Source: Cognatundibacterium oligocarboniphilum (lineage in GTDB: Bacteria; Pseudomonadota; Gammaproteobacteria; Burkholderiales; Burkholderiaceae_D). From it: a stretch of 64,000 nucleotides of DNA. Of this stretch, positions 37,404-46,061 are shown piece by piece. Position numbers and translations under genes: made by a program. The DNA is taken from the NCBI RefSeq assembly GCF_013377855.1, contig NZ_JABXYJ010000005.1, positions 124,001 to 188,000 of the forward strand, in the 5' to 3' direction. The stretch's first letter is position 1; the number at the start of each line of letters is the position of its first letter. A model generated the notes under the pieces. The model was not told where the DNA came from and did not search any database. It saw only the letters and a list, made by a program, of their open reading frames with translations.

Positions 37404-39017
37404 TTACTGATCTTTGAACAGCGGATCTTTCTCATCCTTGTCACCGGGAGCAATCAGGGGAAGACGAATTTCGAAACGTGTACCTTGATCAGGTACGCTG
37501 GATACGTGGATGGTTCCGCCGAGTACATTGGTGACGATATTAAACGTAATGCTAAGCCCCAGGCCGCTACCGCCCTGACCAAACTTTGTGGTGAAGAAGG
37601 GTTCAAAAATCCGGTTAATAATTTCTTGTGAAATTCCTTTACCGTCATCGGTGAAAATCATGAGTACAAAAGCGCCTTGTTTTTTTGCCGTACAGCGCAT
37701 GTGACCAGAACTGCGTCCTTCCAGGCCATGAATGACTGCGTTATTGACCAGGTTCGTAAATACCTGTCCCAGCAGCCCGGGGTAACTATTCAGCTGGATG
37801 TCGGGGGGAATATCCAGTTCCAGTATGAACGGGGTTTTGCGCAGACTGGAATGCAGCAGGGCAGTCAGTTCCTGAAGTGTGATCAGTAAATCAAAGGTGC
37901 GCCGCTGGGCGCTGGACTGATCAACGGCGACTTGTTTGAAGTCGCCTACCAGATGGGCAGATTGTTGTAATCCGCGCAACAATAATTTGGTAGAGTCGAC
38001 AGCTGTTGTTGCATAACGGGTCAGATCCGAACGTCGAATCTGACCACCTTCCACCATCTCCAGCAGACGACGTGTTTCCTCTTCGAGGGTGCTGGCAACC
38101 AGTAAGCAATTACCAAGCGGCGTATTCAGTTCGTGAGCAACACCTGCTACCATGGAACCCAGTGCTGCCATGCGTTCAACCCTGGCTAGCTCAGCCTGTG
38201 CTGTATTCACATTATGCAGTGCTGCTTCCAGATTATGGTTGACTGATTCCAGTTCCTGAGTTCTCTGGCGTACTTTGGATTCCAGCGTGCTGGAATATTC
38301 CAGTAATTGCTGATTTTTAATTTCGAGCTCGCCAAATGACCGTTTCAGTGCCTGCCGCGTGGCTTCCAGACTGTTTGCCAGATGTCCGAGTTCATCTTCC
38401 CGGTTTAAAGCGATCGGGTCATTTAATTCGCCGTTGGCAAGTCTGTCCGATTCATCCATCAGTAATTTGACCGGTCTGACCAGTCGCCATTGCAGCACCA
38501 GCAAAATAAAAATAACGGCCAGCAGCAGCGACAATACAGCTGTCGTCACATAACGCCGGAAGTCGGAGCGTAGACTATCTTGCAACAGATCTTCGGCTAA
38601 TGTCAGTTTTACTTCGCCGATGATTTGTCCACCATGCCGTATTTCACGCGTCATGCTGGTGAATGGGCCCTTTTGCGTTGCGCGCCGGGTATCATTTTTA
38701 ATGAATTCTTTACGATCCGGCAAGGTAGTAACTTCAATGGTGGCAACACGAGGATCGGAGTAAACCACCTCGCTCGAAATATTGGCAATTTCAGGAGTGA
38801 TTTGCCATAGAGGCTCACTCAGGATAACAGATAAAATTTCAACCAGACGGTTATGGTCTTCTTTGTTGCGAACCCGTGCTGCCTGTTCGATTGTATGCAG
38901 ATGGTAAGGCACTAAAATCGCGGACGGCACCATCAGTCCGAATATGACAGCGGCAATAATGGCCAGACGAAGCGTGATCCGGCTGCGGATAGAGGAAAGT
39001 ACATGTTGAAACCACAT
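37404..39017 (-). CDS. Membrane sensor histidine kinase, orphan
   Basis: 537 residues. Membrane segments lie at about 15-37 and 160-185 with a periplasmic sensor of about 120 residues between, followed by a HAMP domain (RPVKLLMDESDRLANGEL), a coiled coil, HisKA with the phospho-acceptor His (AGVAHELNTPLGN), and HATPase (NLVNNAVIHG, DDGKGI, GSGLGLSI). All kinase boxes are intact. The ATG at 39017 has AGGA 7 bases upstream; another ATG lies at 39023. No response-regulator gene is adjacent, so its partner is elsewhere. The signal is unknown. Confidence 0.9.
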   Translation of the reverse strand: MWFQHVLSSIRSRITLRLAIIAAVIFGLMVPSAILVPYHLHTIEQAARVRNKEDHNRLVEILSVILSEPLWQITPEIANISSEVVYSDPRVATIEVTTLPDRKEFIKNDTRRATQKGPFTSMTREIRHGGQIIGEVKLTLAEDLLQDSLRSDFRRYVTTAVLSLLLAVIFILLVLQWRLVRPVKLLMDESDRLANGELNDPIALNREDELGHLANSLEATRQALKRSFGELEIKNQQLLEYSSTLESKVRQRTQELESVNHNLEAALHNVNTAQAELARVERMAALGSMVAGVAHELNTPLGNCLLVASTLEEETRRLLEMVEGGQIRRSDLTRYATTAVDSTKLLLRGLQQSAHLVGDFKQVAVDQSSAQRRTFDLLITLQELTALLHSSLRKTPFILELDIPPDIQLNSYPGLLGQVFTNLVNNAVIHGLEGRSSGHMRCTAKKQGAFVLMIFTDDGKGISQEIINRIFEPFFTTKFGQGGSGLGLSITFNIVTNVLGGTIHVSSVPDQGTRFEIRLPLIAPGDKDEKDPLFKDQ

Positions 39018-39103
39018 TGCCATATCCTAATTTGTCACTGTTCTGTGGGATGCAGGGGCAGGTGCGGTAACCCCCCGTCTGCACGAAGCAAGACACGTCT
39101 AGC

Positions 39104-39124
39104 ATATTGGCGACGTCGCAATAT
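39104..39124. promoter_or_regulatory. 21-bp palindrome upstream of the histidine kinase gene
   Basis: ATATT and AATAT flank the perfect palindrome GCGACGTCGC, with one unpaired G. It lies about 90 bases before the kinase start, in the gap behind the isc operon. It may be an operator; no regulator can be named. Confidence 0.4.
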
Positions 39125-39208
39125 TGTAGACAATCAAGAAATAGTAAGAGTTTTTTTATGTTTCAGCAAGAAATCAAATGTGTTACTGGTGGCAACACAA
39201 CAATTTAT

Positions 39209-39403
39209 TTAACGTGCTTCTTCAATCCATGCTGCTTGAATTGCCTCAAGTATTTTCTCTCCGCCGCGCAGATGATCATCATTGAAACCTTCCAGATCGA
39301 CGATCCAGTTATGCAGGTCGGTAAAACGGACGGTTAAAGGATCAATCCCGGGAAATTTGTCGTACAGTGCCCCGGCAATTTGATGTGTATCTGTCCATTT
39401 CAT
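39209..39403 (-). CDS. iscX: Fe-S cluster assembly protein IscX
   Basis: Small acidic protein that binds IscS and modulates iron delivery. From the ATG at 39403, preceded by AAGGGGGA, the product is 64 residues (MKWTDTHQIAGALYD, DPLTVRFTDLHNWIV, EAIQAAWIEE), as usual for the family. The longer open frame upstream is not supported. It is the last gene of the isc operon, after fdx. Confidence 0.95.
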   Translation of the reverse strand: MKWTDTHQIAGALYDKFPGIDPLTVRFTDLHNWIVDLEGFNDDHLRGGEKILEAIQAAWIEEAR

Positions 39404-39443
39404 AATTTCCCCCTTCAGTGGCTGATTGGAAAGACGTGGCTGG

Positions 39444-39782
39444 TCAGTGATTTTCCCGTGCGTGATTGATCGTGTATTTGGGGATTTCAATCGTAATATC
39501 CTGCTTCCCCAGTTTTACCTGGCACGACAGGCGGGAAGTGGATTCCAGTCCCCATGCCGCATCCAACAAATCTTCTTCATCATCGCTGGAAGAATTTAAT
39601 GATTGAAAGCCTTCGCGGATGATGACGTGGCAGGTGGTACAGGCGCAGGACATTTCGCAGGCGTGTTCAATCTCCACATCATTTTCAACCAGTGCCTCAC
39701 ACAGAGACTTACCTTCCGGAACCTCAAGCACAGTTCCCTCTGGACAAAGTTGTGCATGCGGTAAAACGATAACTTGTGGCAT
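39444..39782 (-). CDS. fdx: [2Fe-2S] ferredoxin of the isc system
   Basis: Supplies electrons for cluster assembly. From the ATG at 39782 the product is 112 residues. Cluster ligands are in CEMSCACTTCHV plus a later Cys in RLSCQVKL, the standard adrenodoxin-type arrangement. The HARENH tail is as in other proteobacterial isc ferredoxins. It lies between hscA and iscX. Confidence 0.96.
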   Translation of the reverse strand: MPQVIVLPHAQLCPEGTVLEVPEGKSLCEALVENDVEIEHACEMSCACTTCHVIIREGFQSLNSSSDDEEDLLDAAWGLESTSRLSCQVKLGKQDITIEIPKYTINHARENH

Positions 39783-39813
39783 AGTAGGCCTCGATTCAAA
39801 AATAGTATGCCGT

Positions 39814-41679
39814 TCAGGCGATTTCATCCAGTTTTTTTCCAGTCAGAGCGTGGCGTACACTCTGGTCCATGCGTCGAGCTGCAAACTCTTCCGTTCCTTG
39901 CGCCAGCGTGTCGATGGCATGGTGCAGAGCCTGATGATCTTGTTGCTGCATTAACTCCCTGACCCGATGCATTAGTGTCTGAATCACGGTATTTTCGGCA
40001 TCGTTGATCAGATGCCGGTCCGCATCCAGCGCAGACTGGGTAGCGAGCAGAATTCTTTCTGCTTCCACAAGTTCTTCGCGTAATGCCCTTTGCTGCATGT
40101 CGCTGTCTGCTGACGAGAATGAGTCTTGTAGCATGCGGGTGATATCTTCGTCTGCCAGTCCATATGATGGTTTCACTGTCACCGCAGCTTCTATGCCGGA
40201 ACGTAATTCACGGGCGGAAACAGAGAGCAAACCATCCGCATCGACCTGATAAGTAATGCGAATACGCGCCGCACCTGCCGCCATTGGTGGGATGCCGCGT
40301 AATTCAAAACGCGCCAGAGACCGGCAATCGCTGACCAGTTCGCGCTCTCCCTGTACAACGTGAATTGCCATTGCAGTCTGGCCGTCTTTGAAGGTCGTGA
40401 ATTCCTGCGCCCGGGCACACGGAATCGTGGAATTGCGCGGGATGACTTTTTCAGCCAGTCCACCCATGGTTTCCACTCCCAGAGACAGTGGAATGACGTC
40501 GAGCAGCAGCCAGTCATCTCCCGGCGCCCGGTTTCCTGCTAACAGATTTGCCTGAATGGCCGCGCCAAGTGCTACGACTTTGTCCGGATCGATATTGGCA
40601 AACGGCGTGGTCTGGAAGAATTCGCCGACAGCCTTACGCACGTGCGGCATGCGGGTTGCGCCGCCAACCAGCACTACTCCGTCGATATCGTCTGCTGACA
40701 GACTGGCATCGCGCAAGGCTTTGCGGCATGGGGTGATGGTTTTTAAAACCAGATTCTGCGTCATCTCGGCAAACTGCGCGGCATGAATCTGAAGATGAAC
40801 GCTCTCGCCAGAGTTCAGTTTGGCATCAATGTAGGTATGTGGCTTACTGGAGAGAGTTTCTTTGGCTTCGCGCGCTTTCACCATCAGCAGGCTGGTGTCC
40901 TCGTCGGACAGGGGCGCCAGCTTTGCTTCCTGCAAAATCCAGCAAAACAGACGATGATCAAAATCGTCGCCACCGAGTGCCGAGTCGCCACCGGTAGAGA
41001 GAACCTCAAACACGCCTTTACTCATGCGCAGAATGGAGATGTCAAAAGTGCCGCCACCCAGGTCGTATACGGCGTAAGTGCCTTCTGACGCATTGTCGAG
41101 GCCGTAGGCAATTGCGGCAGCGGTTGGTTCATTCAGCAATCGTAACACGTTAATCCCTGCCAGTTTGGCCGCATCTTTGGTGGCCTGACGCTGTGCATCA
41201 TCGAAATAGGCGGGCACTGTGATGACGGCGCCTACCAGATCATCTCCCAGAGCATCTTCTGCCTGCTGGCGTAAGCTTGCCAGAATCTGCGCGGATACTT
41301 CGACCGGGCTTTTGATTCCTGCTATGGTTTTCAGTTTCACCATGCCTGGCTCGTCGTGAAAGTCGTAGGGAAGATTTTCAGCGTAAGCAATATCTTTCAG
41401 GCCGCGTCCCATAAAGCGCTTGACCGACACAATCGTATTTTTGGGATCATTGCTCTGTTCGACCTGTGCTTTGAAACCGATATGTGCATGACCGTTTGGC
41501 AAATAGCGCACGACCGATGGCAGCAGCGGGCGGCCTTCTTCGTCATTTAATACTTCGGGAATGCTATTGCGAACGGTGGCAACCAGCGAATTGGTGGTGC
41601 CGAGATCGATGCCGACTGCCAGTCTGTGCTGGTGAGGGGCAGTGGACATGCCGGGTTCGGAAATCTGCAGTAATGCCAT
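39814..41679 (-). CDS. hscA: Fe-S assembly Hsp70 chaperone HscA
   Basis: Specialised Hsp70 that releases clusters from IscU with HscB. The 621-residue product has the ATPase domain ([40 protein letters not shown]) and a substrate domain from about residue 390. The length is the HscA norm. It is preceded by hscB and followed by fdx. Confidence 0.97.
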   Translation of the reverse strand: MALLQISEPGMSTAPHQHRLAVGIDLGTTNSLVATVRNSIPEVLNDEEGRPLLPSVVRYLPNGHAHIGFKAQVEQSNDPKNTIVSVKRFMGRGLKDIAYAENLPYDFHDEPGMVKLKTIAGIKSPVEVSAQILASLRQQAEDALGDDLVGAVITVPAYFDDAQRQATKDAAKLAGINVLRLLNEPTAAAIAYGLDNASEGTYAVYDLGGGTFDISILRMSKGVFEVLSTGGDSALGGDDFDHRLFCWILQEAKLAPLSDEDTSLLMVKAREAKETLSSKPHTYIDAKLNSGESVHLQIHAAQFAEMTQNLVLKTITPCRKALRDASLSADDIDGVVLVGGATRMPHVRKAVGEFFQTTPFANIDPDKVVALGAAIQANLLAGNRAPGDDWLLLDVIPLSLGVETMGGLAEKVIPRNSTIPCARAQEFTTFKDGQTAMAIHVVQGERELVSDCRSLARFELRGIPPMAAGAARIRITYQVDADGLLSVSARELRSGIEAAVTVKPSYGLADEDITRMLQDSFSSADSDMQQRALREELVEAERILLATQSALDADRHLINDAENTVIQTLMHRVRELMQQQDHQALHHAIDTLAQGTEEFAARRMDQSVRHALTGKKLDEIA

Positions 41680-41750
41680 GATGATGTTGTCGGGGATGGT
41701 TGATCCATCCGGTTAGCACACAAAATGTGCGAATTTAACGGGCGTCGATA

Positions 41751-42254
41751 CTATTCTTCTAAAGCAGCAATATCGGCGATGAATTTTTCCAGAAACATGC
41801 AGGAACGGATGTGCTGCGATGCCATAGCGAAGTCCTGATTGTTCAGCGTATTAGCGACTTGCTGCAATTGTGTTTTGAGCGCATCGTGCAATGTGGTTTC
41901 CAGCTCCATCAATGCATGTATATCGTTCAGGTGGCGCGCTTCTTCAAAAGCCTCGCGCCATTCCATTTGCTGCATCAGAAACTCTGCGGGCATGCTGGTA
42001 TTGGATTCGCTTTGCAAATTCACGCCATGCAATTCACACAGATAGGTCGCGCGTTTAATTGGCTTTTTCAGTGTCTGATAGGCTTCATTGGCGCGGGTGG
42101 CCCATTGCATGGCAATCCGCTTTTCTGCATCGGTAGCCTGAACAAACTTATCTGGATGAACCTGATTCTGCACTTCGCGATAGGCCGCGTTGAGTCGATC
42201 CGTGTCAAGCGTGAACTGTACCGGCAACTGGAATAATTCAAAGTGATTTTGCAT
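41751..42254 (-). CDS. hscB: Fe-S assembly J-domain cochaperone HscB
   Basis: Targets IscU to HscA and stimulates its ATPase. The 167-residue protein has an N-terminal J domain with the HPD tripeptide (QVHPDKF) and a C-terminal three-helix IscU-binding domain (LMQQMEWREAFEEA). It lies between iscA and hscA. Confidence 0.95.
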   Translation of the reverse strand: MQNHFELFQLPVQFTLDTDRLNAAYREVQNQVHPDKFVQATDAEKRIAMQWATRANEAYQTLKKPIKRATYLCELHGVNLQSESNTSMPAEFLMQQMEWREAFEEARHLNDIHALMELETTLHDALKTQLQQVANTLNNQDFAMASQHIRSCMFLEKFIADIAALEE

Positions 42255-42271
42255 TGCTGATTTTCGCAGGA

Positions 42272-42595
42272 TTAAATACGGAAACTTTCACCGCAACCGC
42301 ATTCATCCTTGACATTTGGATTGTAGAATTTAAAGCCTTCGTTCAGACCTTCACGTGCAAAATCAAGTTCTGTGCCGTCAATATAAGGAAGGCTTTTCGG
42401 ATCCACAAACACTTTAACGCCATGCGATTCAAATACCTGATCATCACTGCCGATTTCATCCACATATTCCAGCTTGTACGCCATGCCTGAGCAGCCAGTC
42501 GTGCGCACACCGAACCGGAGTCCGATACCTTTGCCACGGCGTTCCATGTAACGGGTAACGTGTTTTGCTGCTTTTTCTGTGAGTGTGATTGCCAT
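42272..42595 (-). CDS. iscA: A-type Fe-S carrier IscA
   Basis: Cluster carrier or iron donor. The 107-residue product has the three conserved cysteines of the HesB/IscA family: TTGCSGMAY and the C-terminal CGCGESF. It lies between iscU and hscB. Confidence 0.97.
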   Translation of the reverse strand: MAITLTEKAAKHVTRYMERRGKGIGLRFGVRTTGCSGMAYKLEYVDEIGSDDQVFESHGVKVFVDPKSLPYIDGTELDFAREGLNEGFKFYNPNVKDECGCGESFRI

Positions 42596-42638
42596 GATGT
42601 GTCTGCCTTTGCTGCCTTAATCAGTCCCTCTGTCGCTC

Positions 42639-43025
42639 TTAGCCTGCATTGTGCTTGTTTTTGTAGTCCAGCACGGCAGCTTTGATCGCATCTTCAGCCA
42701 GAATCGAGCAGTGAATCTTTACTGGCGGCAATGCCAGTTCTTCTGCAATTGCCGTGTTTTTGATTTCGAGTGCCTGATCCAGGGTTTTGCCTTTCACCCA
42801 TTCTGTGACTAGTGAGGATGAGGCAATAGCTGAGCCGCAACCATAGGTTTTGAATTTGGCATCTTCAATCAAGCCGTCAGCGCCAACTTTGATCTGCAGT
42901 TTCATGACGTCGCCGCAGGCTGGTGCCCCGACCATACCGGTTCCGACACTATCGTCGCCTTTTTCAAAAGCGCCTACGTTACGCGGGTTTTCGTAGTGAT
43001 CTAAAACTTTATCTGAGTAAGCCAT
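42639..43025 (-). CDS. iscU: Fe-S cluster scaffold IscU
   Basis: Scaffold on which the cluster is built. The 128-residue product carries the three ligand cysteines (GAPACGDVMK, TYGCGSAIASS, KIHCSILAEDA), the aspartate beside the first, and the HscA-recognition motif LPPVK. It lies directly after iscS. Confidence 0.98.
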   Translation of the reverse strand: MAYSDKVLDHYENPRNVGAFEKGDDSVGTGMVGAPACGDVMKLQIKVGADGLIEDAKFKTYGCGSAIASSSLVTEWVKGKTLDQALEIKNTAIAEELALPPVKIHCSILAEDAIKAAVLDYKNKHNAG

Positions 43026-43079
43026 GATATTCCTCCCTCTGTTCGTTAAGCCGCATTCATTGCGGCTGATGCCCGTTGT

Positions 43080-44333
43080 TTAGTGGGCTGCCCACTGTAT
43101 TGTCGAGATATCGATACCGTCTTTATACATATCCCACAGTGGAGATAATTCACGCAATTTTCCTACCTTTGATTTCAGTAGATTGATTGCGAAATCAATG
43201 TCTTCTTCAGTGGTGAAGCGACCGATAGTAAAGCGGATTGAGCTGTGAGCCAATTCGTCGCTGCGTCCCAGTGCGCGCAACACATACGATGGTTCAAGGC
43301 TTGCAGAGGTGCAGGCTGAACCGGATGAAACAGCAATATCCTTGACTGCCATGATCAGCGATTCGCCTTCAACGTAATTAAAGCTCACGTTGAGGTTGTG
43401 CGGCACGCGGTGTTCCATGTCGCCGTTGACATAGGTTTCCTCGATTTCCTGCAAGCCTTTGGCGAGACGGTCACGCATTGCGCGGATATGCGTCAATTCG
43501 CTGGTCATTTCTTCTTTTGCGAGCCGGAATGCCTCACCCATACCGACGCATTGATGCGGTGCCAGCGTACCGGAGCGGAATCCCCGTTCATGGCCACCGC
43601 CATGCATCTGCGCTTCCAGGCGAACCCGTGGCTTGCGGCGGATGTAGAGCGCGCCAATGCCTTTCGGACCATAGCTCTTGTGCGCAGAAAAAGAAACCAG
43701 GTCAACTTTGACTTTTTCGAGATCAATCTCGACTTTGCCAGTCGCCTGCGCAGCGTCTGAGTGAAACACGATTCCTTTTTCCCGGCACAACTCACCGATT
43801 TCAGCGATGGGTTGCACTACACCGATTTCATTGTTGACCCACATGACTGATACCAGAATCGTATCCGGACGAATCGCATCTTTCAATTGTTGCAGTGTAA
43901 TCAGCCCGTTGTCTTGTGGTTGCAGATAGGTTGCCTCAAAGCCTTGGCGTTCCAGTTCGCGCACGGTATCGAGCACAGCCTTGTGTTCGGTTTTGACTGT
44001 AATGATGTGCTTGCCTTTGGCTTTGTAGAAATTTGCAGCCCCTTTTAACGCCAGGTTGTTGCTTTCTGTTGCGCCCGACGTCCAGATAATTTCACGGGGA
44101 TCGGCATTGACCAGTGTCGCAACATTGGCCCGCGCTTCTTCCACAGCTGCTTCAGCGTCCCATCCATACATGTGACTGCGAGACGCAGGGTTGCCAAACT
44201 GAGCCCGCAAAAACGGAATCATCTTGTCGGCGACGCGTGGATCAACCGGTGTTGTGGCCGAGTAATCCATGTAAATCGGAAAATGCGGTGACTTCAGTGT
44301 GTCCAGCAGGCTTTGTTCCAGTGGTGCATTCAT
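43080..44333 (-). CDS. iscS: Cysteine desulfurase IscS
   Basis: PLP enzyme that mobilises sulfur from cysteine for clusters and tRNA thiolation. From the ATG at 44333, 6 bases after GGAG, the product is 417 residues; an upstream in-frame TTG is less likely. PLP Lys is in [12 protein letters not shown] and the catalytic Cys in [10 protein letters not shown]. It lies between iscR and iscU. Confidence 0.97.
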   Translation of the reverse strand: MNAPLEQSLLDTLKSPHFPIYMDYSATTPVDPRVADKMIPFLRAQFGNPASRSHMYGWDAEAAVEEARANVATLVNADPREIIWTSGATESNNLALKGAANFYKAKGKHIITVKTEHKAVLDTVRELERQGFEATYLQPQDNGLITLQQLKDAIRPDTILVSVMWVNNEIGVVQPIAEIGELCREKGIVFHSDAAQATGKVEIDLEKVKVDLVSFSAHKSYGPKGIGALYIRRKPRVRLEAQMHGGGHERGFRSGTLAPHQCVGMGEAFRLAKEEMTSELTHIRAMRDRLAKGLQEIEETYVNGDMEHRVPHNLNVSFNYVEGESLIMAVKDIAVSSGSACTSASLEPSYVLRALGRSDELAHSSIRFTIGRFTTEEDIDFAINLLKSKVGKLRELSPLWDMYKDGIDISTIQWAAH

Positions 44334-44348
44334 TCGGGACTCCAATAT

Positions 44349-44831
44349 TCAAGAGGCAGTGTGGTTGGCATGATTGTTATGCACGACCACAACGTGGTTT
44401 TCCGGGTTTTTCTGTTTTTGCTGATTGACCAGATCCTGTAGAGAAACAGAGTCCAGATAATCGACCATTTTGGCGTTCAGCGTCGCCCATAAATCATGGG
44501 TCATGCAGTGCAGACCGTTGGCATGATCGCTGCCGTGACAGTTGCCTTTGCCGCCGCATTGTGTGGCATCCAGCGGTTCATCGACCGCAATGATGATGTC
44601 TGCGACGGTGACATACTGTGCTTTGCGGGCCAGATTATAGCCGCCTCCGGGACCGCGCACAGACTCGACAATTTCATGACGGCGCAGTTTGCCAAACAGC
44701 TGCTCAAGATAAGACAGGGAAATATCCTGACGCTGACTGATACCGGCGAGCGTGACAGGTCCCTGATCCTGGCGGAGGGCCAGATCAATCATGGCGGTGA
44801 CGGCAAAACGTCCTTTGGTCGTAAGGCGCAT
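44349..44831 (-). CDS. iscR: Fe-S-sensing Rrf2-family repressor IscR
   Basis: Senses [2Fe-2S] status and represses the isc operon. The 160-residue product from the ATG at 44831 has the Rrf2 winged helix (MRLTTKGRFAVTAMIDLAL, LSYLEQLFGKLRR, RGPGGGYNLAR). The three cluster cysteines are present (TQCGGKGNC and LHCMTHDLW). The second spacing is 10 residues (C-x5-C-x10-C), against the five I recall in E. coli, so the ligand loop is longer. The C-terminal tail is long and His/Asn-rich. It is the first gene of the operon. Confidence 0.95.
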   Translation of the reverse strand: MRLTTKGRFAVTAMIDLALRQDQGPVTLAGISQRQDISLSYLEQLFGKLRRHEIVESVRGPGGGYNLARKAQYVTVADIIIAVDEPLDATQCGGKGNCHGSDHANGLHCMTHDLWATLNAKMVDYLDSVSLQDLVNQQKQKNPENHVVVVHNNHANHTAS

Positions 44832-44870
44832 ACAATAAGCTCCGGTATGTCGGGGGAGGTGCAATAAACT

Positions 44871-44930
44871 GAATACCCTGAGTTGTTGAGCATTTTTATC
44901 AAGTATAGCAAACTTGAGCAATTTTGTCAG
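44871..44930 (-). promoter_or_regulatory. Promoter of the isc operon with candidate IscR site
   Basis: On the minus strand the -35 CTGACA (44925-44930) and -10 TATACT (44902-44907) are separated by 17 bases, a strong sigma-70 promoter. Just downstream (44871-44900), ACTCAGGGTAT resembles one half of a type 1 IscR site; the other half is poorly matched. Autoregulation by IscR is expected from known systems. Confidence 0.7.
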
Positions 44931-44967
44931 GTAATGCCCATGTATGGGCTGAGGGTCAGGGGTGGTA

Positions 44968-45816
44968 TCAGAGTTCGTTCCGGTCTAATGGTAAAGATTC
45001 TGCTTTCAGCAGAGGGTTGTTGAGTTCAATGACGGTTCGATTGCGTATCCTGGCTCTTTGAATGGTTGAGCCGAGATATTGCTGGAACAATTTTTCAAAC
45101 TGGCCATTTTTCAGCATTTTCTCCAGCCCTTGCTGCAGTGCTTTGGCGACATCCGGTTTTCTGGGGGAAACAAAAAAATACAGAGCGGTGGGGTAATGTA
45201 ATGCAATCGCATCATCGATATGCAGACCGATAGATCGGTAAGTATCCAGTTCCTTCTGAATTTCCAGCATTGATCGCGGGAAGTAGTCGAAACGCCCGGC
45301 GCGCAGCATGAAAAACAGCGGCTCATAAGCGGTGGCAGTCATCACTGTCAGGTCATTCTGGCGCAGAATACCGACATCCGGCCAGTCAAAGCCCTGACCA
45401 GCAGAAAATTTTCTGAGGTCATCAAGAGATTTAACCTGATGCAACAGCTTAGGGTTAACAACAAGCGCCAGTCGCCAGCCGAAAAGACCTTTATCGATCG
45501 GAATCCGGATCGGGATCAATTGTTTTTCGCGCTCATCGGTAGTGACCGTCCACATCACATCAATGGAGCCCATTCCTGAGGTCATCTCATAGATGGCGCG
45601 CGCCTGCTGCATAGGATCTTTGCTCGGAATTAACTCGTAATGCTGGTTATCCAACGCAAGAGCATCTGACAGCAATCGCATAATGTACTTGCCGTTGGGG
45701 TCGGCATCCATTGACTGTCTGGGGTATCGGACAAATTGTGCTTCTTGTGCGCTGAGCATAAGCGGAGCACATAGTAAATACAACGACAATAAACGGAAAA
45801 GTACAGAAGGGATCAT
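44968..45816 (-). CDS. Periplasmic solute-binding-like protein (SBP family 3 fold)
   Basis: The 282-residue precursor has a signal peptide (MIPSVLFRLLSLYLLCAPLMLSA). The body resembles the periplasmic amino-acid-binding fold: an N-lobe with a domain crossing and an inner FDWPDVGILRQND segment, then a C-terminal YFFVSPRKPDVAKALQQGLE region. No ABC permease or ATPase lies nearby, so transport is not assured. Such proteins can also be sensory. It lies upstream of iscR on the same strand with the isc promoter in between, so it is a separate unit. Confidence 0.75.
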   Translation of the reverse strand: MIPSVLFRLLSLYLLCAPLMLSAQEAQFVRYPRQSMDADPNGKYIMRLLSDALALDNQHYELIPSKDPMQQARAIYEMTSGMGSIDVMWTVTTDEREKQLIPIRIPIDKGLFGWRLALVVNPKLLHQVKSLDDLRKFSAGQGFDWPDVGILRQNDLTVMTATAYEPLFFMLRAGRFDYFPRSMLEIQKELDTYRSIGLHIDDAIALHYPTALYFFVSPRKPDVAKALQQGLEKMLKNGQFEKLFQQYLGSTIQRARIRNRTVIELNNPLLKAESLPLDRNEL

Positions 45817-46003
45817 GATCGAAACCTGATCAGATGATCTGGCTGAAATAGGAATATGGTCGTTATTCTGATTTTTTATGCCGTCTGATTGAATTCTTTG
45901 GGGAAGGCAGATTGCACTGTAATTATAAGTCTTGTGCTTGAGAGAAAGATGGTCTTGTGGTAATCCTTATGTCAACAGTTGTTAAATTTTTTATGCTTTG
46001 GGG

Positions 46004-46034
46004 AAATAAAAACCCTTCCGGTGAAGGAAGGGGA
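46004..46034 (-). terminator. Rho-independent terminator after the aldehyde dehydrogenase gene
   Basis: On the minus strand CCCTTCC, a 6-base loop, GGAAGGG, then TTTTTATTT, about 30 bases after the stop at 46062. The bases between here and 45817 hold no gene that I can see. Confidence 0.88.
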
Positions 46035-46061
46035 GATAAATCAATGCACTTATGCGTGGAC

